A stretch of 64,000 bases of DNA, taken from positions 2,790,001-2,854,000 of the forward strand of contig NZ_CP113063.1 in assembly GCF_026625785.1 (NCBI RefSeq), in the 5' to 3' direction. Below are positions 42,760 through 49,606 of the stretch, one piece after another (positions within the stretch are counted from its first letter, which is position 1; every line of letters starts with the position of its first letter). A program made the position numbers and the translations under genes. The notes under the pieces are model-generated. The model had not been told where the DNA came from. It was given only the letters and a program-made list of their open reading frames with translations, and ran no database searches. Source of the DNA: Gordonia sp. SL306. Lineage in GTDB: Bacteria > Actinomycetota > Actinomycetes > Mycobacteriales > Mycobacteriaceae.

Positions 42760-44448
42760 GTGGTTCGAGGGCGAGTGGGTGTAGGGCGAGTGCGTCGGGT
42801 TCTGTTGTCGCTGACGGTGTTTCTGTCGGTCGGGCTGTTTCTCCAGCCGGGTTTCCAGCCCGGGTCGGCACATGCCCTGGGGATCGGGGGCATCCAGTTC
42901 CCCGACATCGATCCGCCGGTCTCCATCGGCGATCAGGATCTGACCCGCACGAAGCCGGATTGGTTGCCGCCCAGCCTCGGGGAGAATGCCTCGGTGATCT
43001 TGGTACCCGGGACCACCGACTACGACGGTTCCGATCAGATGGCCCGAACGGACGGCATCGGCTTTTATGATTCGCCCGAGGGCGACCATTACGCGCCGGA
43101 CATCACCACCGTCGATTACCCGGCGGCGTTCGGCCTCAAGGTCTTCGGTCTCCAGATCGACCTCGCGGGCGTCGGGACGTTCAACGACTCGGTCGACGCC
43201 GGGACCGCCACCGGCGTCGCGGATGCCTATGCGGCCTGGCAGAAGCAAGACCGACAGGGCACGGTGATCGTCAACGGCTACTCCCAGAGCGGGCCGGTGG
43301 CGATGAACATCGCCTACGAACTGCACAAGGATTACGCCAACGGAGTCGACGGCGCCATCCCGGATCAGAACGTCGTCGTGGTCGTCGGCGCGGACTCGCG
43401 TTTCCCCAACACGGGCGTTGAAAACGTCGTCCCGAGCTTCATCGACGGGATGTACACCAACGGCGATCGGGATCCGGCCGACACCGGCGACATCAAGGTC
43501 ATCTCCTATTGCGTCCAGGGCGATGCCACGTGCGGGGTCGGCAATCCGTTCGCCGATCCGATCGGTACCTTCTTCTACCTGATCCCGGGCTTCTACACGC
43601 ACGCGTTCCTCGAGAGCCATGTCAACGATTACACCCCTATCAAGAAATGGGACAGCGACGACGGCAACACCACCTACGTGGTGCTCAAGGGCGACGGCGG
43701 CGGCAACCCGTGGGGCATGATGCTGCGCGACATCGGCATCCCCGTACCCGAAGAAGTCGACGAGGCACTGAACACCCTTGTCCCCGTCCCGATGCCCGGG
43801 GAGCAAGCCGAGATCGGCGGCCATGCGATACCGACGCCGCGGGAACTCCAGGAACAGATCTACCAGCGGCTCGGCTGGACGGTCCCCGCGACCGACCCTG
43901 ATGTGCTCGACAAGCGGTCGGCCGCCGGGGAATCCACGGACCAGGCCCCGAAAGCCGGCGCGGGCACAGCGGCCGCCGACAAGACCGAGCTCGCCGCCGA
44001 CAAGACCGCCGCCGACAAGACCGCCGCCGACAAGACCGACGCAGTCACCCCCGCGCCGGCGTCGGGCACAGATGCCGGCCCGAACGTGAGCGTCGACGAG
44101 ACGGACAGCGGGCCCCAGAAGTCCGCAGGCCAGACGGAGTCATCTGAGTCATCGGAGAGCCCGGACGATGCCCCGGTCACCTCGACCGAAGAGCCGACCG
44201 AAGCGCCGACCGAGGAGCCGACCGCGGACGCGACCGAGACGCCCACCGATCGGGCCGAGGACTCGTCGACGGACCAGACCGATTCGCCATCCGACGACTC
44301 CGCGGAACAGGACTCCGGCGACGCCTCCTCACAGGTCGAATCGTCCGGCGGGGATACGGATTCGCCATCCGACGACACGTCGGCACCGGGTTCGATGACG
44401 GGACAGTCAACCTCCGGAGAGTCCGATTCGGGCGGCGGCGACAGCTGA
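42760..44448 (+). CDS. Secreted PE-PPE-domain alpha/beta hydrolase with acidic C-terminal tail
   Basis: The product is 562 aa from GTG 42760; in-frame GTGs at 42775 and 42790 are possible, and GTGGGTGTA/GGGCGAGTG repeats blur the ribosome site. A signal peptide (RRVLLSLTVFLSVGLFLQPGF...SAHA) precedes a PE-PPE-like hydrolase: ASVILVPGTTDYDGSD oxyanion region, nucleophile elbow VNGYSQSGPVAM (about residue 182), DIKVISYCVQGDATCGVGNPFADPIGTFFYLIPGFYTHAFLESHV with the active His and Asp nearby. PE-PPE enzymes are esterases or lipases of mycolic-acid bacteria. From about residue 385 on the sequence is disordered: ADKTAADKT repeats, then 150 residues of Asp, Glu, Ser and Thr (STEEPTEAPTEEPT). The tail resembles mucin-like linkers. 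Confidence 0.85.
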   Translation: MVRGRVGVGRVRRVLLSLTVFLSVGLFLQPGFQPGSAHALGIGGIQFPDIDPPVSIGDQDLTRTKPDWLPPSLGENASVILVPGTTDYDGSDQMARTDGIGFYDSPEGDHYAPDITTVDYPAAFGLKVFGLQIDLAGVGTFNDSVDAGTATGVADAYAAWQKQDRQGTVIVNGYSQSGPVAMNIAYELHKDYANGVDGAIPDQNVVVVVGADSRFPNTGVENVVPSFIDGMYTNGDRDPADTGDIKVISYCVQGDATCGVGNPFADPIGTFFYLIPGFYTHAFLESHVNDYTPIKKWDSDDGNTTYVVLKGDGGGNPWGMMLRDIGIPVPEEVDEALNTLVPVPMPGEQAEIGGHAIPTPRELQEQIYQRLGWTVPATDPDVLDKRSAAGESTDQAPKAGAGTAAADKTELAADKTAADKTAADKTDAVTPAPASGTDAGPNVSVDETDSGPQKSAGQTESSESSESPDDAPVTSTEEPTEAPTEEPTADATETPTDRAEDSSTDQTDSPSDDSAEQDSGDASSQVESSGGDTDSPSDDTSAPGSMTGQSTSGESDSGGGDS

Positions 44449-44509
44449 CGCAGATCAGCTTGGCGAACTGCGCTGCAGAGGTGTGGGGCATGGATCGGCG
44501 CGGTGACCC

Positions 44510-44540
44510 AACTGGACAATAGACTGGACAACTGTCCAGT
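44510..44540. promoter_or_regulatory. ACTGGACA palindrome with an extra half-site
   Basis: ACTGGACA (44523-44530) and TGTCCAGT (44533-44540) form an 18-bp palindrome around AC. One more direct half-site, ACTGGACA, lies 12 bases earlier (44511-44518). The form suits a TetR-family repressor site controlling the pnt operon or the small ORF below. Confidence 0.55.
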
Positions 44541-44570
44541 TGTAGTGGAACATGTTCGGTCAAGGAGAAA

Positions 44571-44744
44571 GTGACCAATCTGACTGCGTCGCCCCCTTCA
44601 GGTGAGGCCATGCTATGTTCGTCGCACGTTTTTGTGAGCCGGGTGACAAATGCACTGCTCCCGGTGCATCACGGCCGGCGCGGACGTGATGCAGGCATCG
44701 ACCGCGGGGTGTCCGGTCTGCCCGGTGTGAACCAGACAGGGTGA
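44571..44744 (+). CDS. Possible 57-aa ORF preceding pntAA
   Basis: A GTG with an AGGAG site spaced five bases opens a 57-codon frame that ends six bases before the pntAA ATG. The predicted peptide begins MTNLTASPPSGEAMLCSSHV, has no membrane segment and matches nothing I recognise. The perfect ribosome site and abutting end are the only support; composition is not clearly coding and a pnt promoter may lie inside. It could be a leader peptide or chance. Confidence 0.3.
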   Translation: MTNLTASPPSGEAMLCSSHVFVSRVTNALLPVHHGRRGRDAGIDRGVSGLPGVNQTG

Positions 44745-44749
44745 GAACT

Positions 44750-45832
44750 ATGAGTGTGGGTGTCGTGCGCGAGTCTGCCGCGGGCGAACGCCGAGTGGCG
44801 TTGGTCCCCAAGGTGGTCGGCTCGCTGGTGGGTAAGGGCGTCCCGGTGATCGTCGAATTGGGTGCCGGTCTGGGGGCGTTGATCCCCGACGAACACTATG
44901 TCGAGGCGGGTGCCACCATCGGCGATCCGTATTCGGCAGATGTGGTGGTGCGGGTTGCGCCGCCGTCGGATGACGAGATCGGCAGATTGCGCAGCGGGCA
45001 GAAGCTGATCGGCTTCCTCGCACCCCGCAATGCCGACAATCAGATCGGCGCGCTCAGATCCGCCGGTGTGGAGGCATATGCGGTCGAGGCGATCCCGCGG
45101 ATCTCGCGTGCGCAGGTGATGGATGCGCTGAGTTCGCAGGCCAATGTCTCGGGCTACAAGGCGGTCGTCGTGGCGGCCGATCTCTCCACCCGGTACTTCC
45201 CGATGATGACGACGGCAGCCGGCACGGTGAAACCGGCCACGGTGCTGGTGCTCGGCGTGGGCGTCGCGGGGCTGCAGGCATTGGCCACGGCCAAGCGCCT
45301 CGGCGGCCGCACCACCGGATACGACGTGCGTCCGGAGGTGGCCGAGCAGGTGCGGTCGGTCGGTGCGCAGTGGCTCGATCTCGGTATCGACGCAGCCGGC
45401 GAGGGCGGGTATGCCCGTGAGCTCACCGACGACGAACGTGCCGAGCAGCAGCAGGCCCTCGAGGATGCGATCAAGAGTTTCGACGTGGTCATCACGACCG
45501 CGTTGGTGCCGGGGCGGCCCGCGCCGCGGCTGGTCACCGCCGCCGCGGTGGAAGGCATGAAAGCCGGCAGTGTGGTGGTCGATCTGGCGGGTGAGACCGG
45601 TGGCAACTGCGAGCTGACCGAACCCGGCGAGACCGTGGTCAAGCACGACGTCACCATCACGTCGCCCCTCAATCTGCCTGCGACGATGCCCGAGCACGCG
45701 AGTGAGCTCTATTCGAAGAACCTGCTCGCCCTGATCGAGTTGATGCTCGACGACAACGGCGCGTTCGCACCGGATTTCGACGACGAGGTACTCGCCGGGG
45801 CCTGTGTCACACGTGAGGAGGCAAAGGCCTGA
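44750..45832 (+). CDS. pntAA: NAD(P) transhydrogenase subunit alpha 1
   Basis: The 360-aa soluble NAD(H)-binding domain I of proton-translocating transhydrogenase. It begins MSVGVVRESAAGERRVALVPKVV, the conserved opening of the alanine dehydrogenase/PntA family. The region KAVVVAADLSTRYFPMMTTAAGTVKPATVLVLGVGVAGLQALATAKRLGGRTTGYDVRPEVAEQV contains the RYF-P-M loop and the NAD Rossmann motif GVGVAGLQA. Stop overlaps the next start (TGATG). It works with the two membrane subunits encoded downstream to move hydride from NADH to NADP+ driven by the proton gradient. Confidence 0.95.
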   Translation: MSVGVVRESAAGERRVALVPKVVGSLVGKGVPVIVELGAGLGALIPDEHYVEAGATIGDPYSADVVVRVAPPSDDEIGRLRSGQKLIGFLAPRNADNQIGALRSAGVEAYAVEAIPRISRAQVMDALSSQANVSGYKAVVVAADLSTRYFPMMTTAAGTVKPATVLVLGVGVAGLQALATAKRLGGRTTGYDVRPEVAEQVRSVGAQWLDLGIDAAGEGGYARELTDDERAEQQQALEDAIKSFDVVITTALVPGRPAPRLVTAAAVEGMKAGSVVVDLAGETGGNCELTEPGETVVKHDVTITSPLNLPATMPEHASELYSKNLLALIELMLDDNGAFAPDFDDEVLAGACVTREEAKA

Positions 45833-46137
45833 TGTACAACGAACTTCTCGCGAACATCGCGATCCTGGTGCTGGCCGGGTTCGTGGGTTTCGCCGTGATC
45901 TCCAAGGTGCCCAACACCTTGCACACCCCGCTCATGTCGGGCACCAACGCCATCCACGGGATCGTCGTGCTCGGTGCACTGGTGGTCTTGGGCTCGTTGC
46001 CCGCCGACGCCAACTGGGGTGTGCGCATCATCGCGTTCGTCGCGCTGGTGTTCGGAACGCTCAACGTGGTCGGCGGCTTCGCGGTCACCGACCGCATGCT
46101 CGGCATGTTCAAGGGTAAGAAGGAGACCGCCAAGTGA
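45832..46137 (+). CDS. pntAB: NAD(P) transhydrogenase subunit alpha 2
   Basis: The 101-aa small membrane subunit of three-part transhydrogenases, with three to four hydrophobic helices (ANIAILVLAGFVGFAVISKV, GIVVLGALVVLGSL, VRIIAFVALVFGTLNVVGGFAV) and the charged end TDRMLGMFKGKK. PNTLHTPLMSGTNAIHGIVVLG is the family signature. It overlaps pntAA by one base and pntB by four. Actinobacteria keep PntA split in this way. Confidence 0.95.
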   Translation: MYNELLANIAILVLAGFVGFAVISKVPNTLHTPLMSGTNAIHGIVVLGALVVLGSLPADANWGVRIIAFVALVFGTLNVVGGFAVTDRMLGMFKGKKETAK

Positions 46138-47663
46138 GCACGATCAGCCTTGCTGCTCCGGTCGTGGCTGACATGATCGGCTCCGGTTCCGGACAGGTGT
46201 CCGAAGCGCTCGGCTACGGGGTCACCGTCCTCTACATCGTCGCGTTCTCGTTGTTCATCTACGGTCTGATGGGTCTGACCGGACCCAAAACCGCGGTGCG
46301 CGGCAACTGGATCGCCGCGACCGGTATGGGTATCGCGATCGTCGCGACCCTGCTGGGTGTCTATAACAACGCCGGTGATGCCGGTGTGCCGACCGTCAAC
46401 TGGGTGCTCATCGTGGTGGGTCTGGCCGTGGGTGTGGTGCTCGGCATCCCGCCGGCGCTCAAGACGAAAATGACCGCGATGCCTCAGCTGGTCGCGCTGT
46501 TCAACGGTGTCGGCGGTGGCACCGTCGCGTTGATCGCGTGGTCGGAGTACATCGAGACCGACGGGTTCACCGCGGTCGGTGAGACCCCGGACGTGCATGT
46601 GATCGTCGGGTCGCTGTTCGCGGCGATCATCGGTTCGGTGTCCTTCTGGGGTTCGCTGGTCGCGTTCGCCAAGCTGCAGGAACTGCTGAACAAGAACTTC
46701 GAGAAGTCACTCGTCAAGGCGGCCAAGGGCTTCCAGTTCGCCAACATCGTGCTCGCCATCGCGGCGGTCGCGATCGCCGTCTACATCGGCGTCAGCGCGG
46801 ATTCGACATCGGCGACGCCGTGGTTCTGGATCGTGCTGCTGCTGGTGATCGCCGGGGTGATGGGCCTGTTCGTGGTGTTCCCGATCGGTGGCGCCGACAT
46901 GCCGGTGGTCATCTCGCTGCTCAACGCGCTGACCGGTCTGTCCGCTGCCGCCGCGGGGCTCGCGCTCAACAACCAGGCGATGATCGTGGCCGGCATGATC
47001 GTCGGCGCCTCGGGTTCGATCCTGACCAACCTGATGGCCAAGGCGATGAACCGCTCCATCCCGGCGATCATCTTCGGCTCGTTCGGTGGTGGCGATGCCG
47101 GACCGGCCGGGGCCGCAGGAGATGCCGGCGGCACCGTCAAGGCCACCTCGGCCGCGGATGCCGCGATCCAGATGGCGTATGCCAACCAGGTGATCGTGGT
47201 GCCCGGATACGGACTCGCGGTCGCGCAGGCCCAGCACGCGGTCAAGGAGATGGCCGCACTGCTCGAGGACAAGGGCGTCGAGGTCAAGTACGCGATCCAT
47301 CCGGTCGCCGGCCGCATGCCCGGGCACATGAACGTGCTGCTGGCCGAGGCCGACGTCGCGTACGACGCGATGAAGGAGATGGACGACATCAACGGTGAGT
47401 TCAACCGCACCGACGTCGCCATCGTCATCGGCGCCAACGACGTCACCAACCCGGCCGCCCGCAACGACCCGAGTTCGCCGATCCACGGCATGCCGATCCT
47501 CAACGTCGACGAGGCCCGCTCGGTCATCGTGCTCAAGCGTTCGATGAGTTCCGGCTACGCGGGCATCGAGAACCCGCTGTTCTACGGCGACGGCACGAGC
47601 ATGCTGTTCGGCGACGCCAAGAAGAGCGTCGACAGCGTCATCGAGGAACTCAAGGCGCTGTAA
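46134..47663 (+). CDS. pntB: NAD(P) transhydrogenase subunit beta
   Basis: The 509-aa beta subunit combines about nine membrane helices (residues 1-310) with a C-terminal NADP(H)-binding domain III. GNWIAATGMGIAIVATLLGVY and MPQLVALFNGVGGGTVALIAWSEYIE are conserved membrane elements. The domain III fold holds VIVVPGYGLAVAQAQHAVKEMAALLEDKGVEVKYAIHPVAGRMPGHMNVLLAEA (NADP pocket) and NDVTNPAARNDPSSPIHGMPIL. GTG start overlaps pntAB. An ideal terminator lies 34 bases after the stop. Confidence 0.95.
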   Translation: MSTISLAAPVVADMIGSGSGQVSEALGYGVTVLYIVAFSLFIYGLMGLTGPKTAVRGNWIAATGMGIAIVATLLGVYNNAGDAGVPTVNWVLIVVGLAVGVVLGIPPALKTKMTAMPQLVALFNGVGGGTVALIAWSEYIETDGFTAVGETPDVHVIVGSLFAAIIGSVSFWGSLVAFAKLQELLNKNFEKSLVKAAKGFQFANIVLAIAAVAIAVYIGVSADSTSATPWFWIVLLLVIAGVMGLFVVFPIGGADMPVVISLLNALTGLSAAAAGLALNNQAMIVAGMIVGASGSILTNLMAKAMNRSIPAIIFGSFGGGDAGPAGAAGDAGGTVKATSAADAAIQMAYANQVIVVPGYGLAVAQAQHAVKEMAALLEDKGVEVKYAIHPVAGRMPGHMNVLLAEADVAYDAMKEMDDINGEFNRTDVAIVIGANDVTNPAARNDPSSPIHGMPILNVDEARSVIVLKRSMSSGYAGIENPLFYGDGTSMLFGDAKKSVDSVIEELKAL

Positions 47664-47696
47664 CAAACACGCAGCAGTCACAAACACACGCAATCG

Positions 47697-47733
47697 GTCA
47701 ATCCACCTTGGTTCTGAACCAAGGTGGATTGAC
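47697..47733 (+). terminator. Terminator of the pnt operon
   Basis: Perfect 17-bp stem GTCAATCCACCTTGGTT (47697-47713) with its complement at 47717-47733 and a three-base loop, followed by TGTTTCT. Confidence 0.88.
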
Positions 47734-47840
47734 TGTTTCTGGGTGGCTGGGGGAAACGGCGGTGAGAAACGGCGATGAGTTTTCCGCCGGGGTGGTGTCT
47801 ATCTCAGCACAACGCCACACCACCACCCGAGGAGCCCGTC

Positions 47841-48269
47841 ATGGTCACCGCAACCGCAACTCCCTCCACCACCCGCGAGATCGCCGGCACCCGCAGCGTG
47901 CGACAGATCGTGGGCGTCGTCATCAGTGTCGTGATCGGCGCCTTCCTCGCCTTCGACGTCGTCGGCAAGCTGACGCAACCCGAGGCCGTTGTCGAGGGCA
48001 CCGCCAAGCTCGGGTTCCCGATCGATCAGGCCTACGTCATGGGTACCGTCCTGCTGATCTGCCTTGTGGTGTACGCGATCCCGCGCACCGCTGTGCTCGG
48101 CGCGCTCGGCATCACCGCATACCTCGGCGGTGCCGTGACCGCCAACATGCGCGTCGAGTCGCCGGTGGTCAGCACCACCCTGTTCGCCGTCTACGTCGGG
48201 GTGCTGATGTGGGTCGGCCTGGTTCTGCGTCGCCCGGAACTGCTGAAGGTCGTCGGATTGCGCCGCTGA
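47841..48269 (+). CDS. DoxX-like membrane protein
   Basis: The 142-aa protein begins at ATG 47841 after an AGGAG site. Four hydrophobic segments (VGVVISVVIGAFLAFDVVGKL, YVMGTVLLICLVVYAI, AVLGALGITAYLGGAV, STTLFAVYVGVLMWVGLVL) with the family patterns AFDVVGKLTQPEAVVEGTAKLGFP and ITAYLGGAVTANMRV place it in the DoxX-like group. Such proteins are small integral membrane proteins found with redox or quinone functions; specific function unknown. Confidence 0.85.
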   Translation: MVTATATPSTTREIAGTRSVRQIVGVVISVVIGAFLAFDVVGKLTQPEAVVEGTAKLGFPIDQAYVMGTVLLICLVVYAIPRTAVLGALGITAYLGGAVTANMRVESPVVSTTLFAVYVGVLMWVGLVLRRPELLKVVGLRR

Positions 48270-48284
48270 GTCTGGCGCTCACCC

Positions 48285-48328
48285 ATTTCGTTCCCGCTCA
48301 TCCTCCCGGGTGAGCGGGAACGAAATGC
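48285..48328. terminator. Hairpin after the DoxX-like gene
   Basis: Arms CATTTCGTTCCCGCTCA (48285-48301) and the exact complement (48312-48328) make a 17-bp stem with a ten-base loop, extended outward by GCTCAC (48279-48284) and GTGAGC (48330-48335). No T-run follows, so it may be a terminator or other structured element. The same CCCGCTCA/TGAGCGGG sequence frames both arms. Confidence 0.6.
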
Positions 48329-48409
48329 GTGAGCGGGCACTGGACGACGTTATCGATCTGGGATGACACGGGTGCCGTGGCGTTGCCCGGGCACCTTAGT
48401 GTTACTCAA

Positions 48410-49438
48410 GTGACAAATGTGACCAGAGTGACTCGACGTCGGGCTGCTGCGCTGGCGGTGATCGCGTTCGCCGGCGTCGGCGGTGTCGCCGTCGGCACGG
48501 TGCCCGTCGTGTCGGAGCGATCGGTCGCGCCCGCGGCCACCACCGTGGACCCGGCCACGCTCTACAACTCGGCTCAGCAGAAGTTCGCCGCCGGAGACGT
48601 GCCGGGTGGCCTCGATGCGATCAAGCAGGCGCTTGCCATCATTCCGGTGGACCCGGATGCTCTTGCTCTGCAAGCCATCTGGTCCGATCAGGCGGGCGAC
48701 GCCACAACGCGTCAGGCCGCGCTCTCCCGACTCCGAGGTGTCAATCCCGCGCTGGCGACCGCGGCTCGCAATATCAACGACGGAGTCGCTGCGGCCGCTC
48801 AGATCGTCCCCGACACCACACCCAAGACCGTTGCCGGCCGGGCTGCGATCGTCGTCCTCGGGTTCGGGCTCAATCGCGACGGCAAGATGGCTCCCGAACT
48901 GGTCCGGCGGGTGACCGCAGGAAAGTCCCAGGCCGAAACCACTACCACCGCACCGATTGTCGTGACCGGCGGCGTGCCCAAGGCGGGCGTCACCGAAGCC
49001 GCGGCGATGAAGAAGTGGTTGGTCGCCAACGGGGTCGACGCGGCCCGCATCACTGAGGAGGGCAAGTCCGGATCCACGGTCGCCAACGCGCAGAACACTG
49101 CGGAGATCCTGCGCGGACAGGGCATCAGCACCGTCATCCTGGTCACCTCGCCCAACCACATCCGCCGCGGTGCAGCAGATTTCGCCGCGGCCGGGCTCCG
49201 CACCGTGGCGACGGTGACCACTGCGACCGACCTGTCGAAGTATGCGTCACCGCTGACCCGCGATCAGCAGAAGGGGATCCGGCTCGAGGCGACGCGCACG
49301 GCCAAGATCCCGGCCACCCGACAACTCGGCCTGCCGCTTCCACAGAACCTCCCCGACACCGGGCCGGGTCTGATCACCGAGTTCGGCGGAAAGCTGCTCG
49401 AGACCTTGCTTGGGACGGGATCGTCGGACGCCAACTGA
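48410..49438 (+). CDS. DUF218 (YdcF/SanA-like) domain protein with TPR-like N-terminal region
   Basis: The product is 342 aa from GTG 48410; GTGs at 48419 and 48428 would also work, and no ribosome site separates them. A signal-anchor (AALAVIAFAGVGGVAVGTVPVVS) is followed by a helical segment with TPR-like periodicity (YNSAQQKFAAGDVPGGLDAIKQALAIIPVDPDALALQAIWSDQAGDATTRQAAL) and then the DUF218 domain: VVLGFGLNRDGKMAPELVRRV, VVTGGVPKAGVTEAAAMKKWLVANGVDAARITEEGKSGSTVANAQNTAEILRGQGISTVILVTSPNHIRRG. Members affect envelope or vancomycin tolerance (E. coli SanA, ElyC); the mechanism is not known. Expected on the outer face of the membrane. Confidence 0.85.
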   Translation: MTNVTRVTRRRAAALAVIAFAGVGGVAVGTVPVVSERSVAPAATTVDPATLYNSAQQKFAAGDVPGGLDAIKQALAIIPVDPDALALQAIWSDQAGDATTRQAALSRLRGVNPALATAARNINDGVAAAAQIVPDTTPKTVAGRAAIVVLGFGLNRDGKMAPELVRRVTAGKSQAETTTTAPIVVTGGVPKAGVTEAAAMKKWLVANGVDAARITEEGKSGSTVANAQNTAEILRGQGISTVILVTSPNHIRRGAADFAAAGLRTVATVTTATDLSKYASPLTRDQQKGIRLEATRTAKIPATRQLGLPLPQNLPDTGPGLITEFGGKLLETLLGTGSSDAN

Positions 49439-49606
49439 ACGATCGGTCCGTGATCGCCGTCGAAAACATAAGCAACAATGCATGATTCAGGATGAGCGGG
49501 CGTGACGGTGAACTGAGACACATCCCGGCCATGCGATTGGCCGTTCTCACAGGATTCACAGCGTCCGGGAAAGCTCGGCTTAACATCCCGTCGGTACGGT
49601 CGAGTC

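Larger units (their letters stand above)
44449..44749. other. Intergenic region before the transhydrogenase operon
   Basis: It contains the TetR-type palindrome (44523-44540), a possible 57-codon ORF (44571-44744) and a TATGTT hexamer near 44614 that could be a pnt promoter. Nothing else is apparent. Confidence 0.5.
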
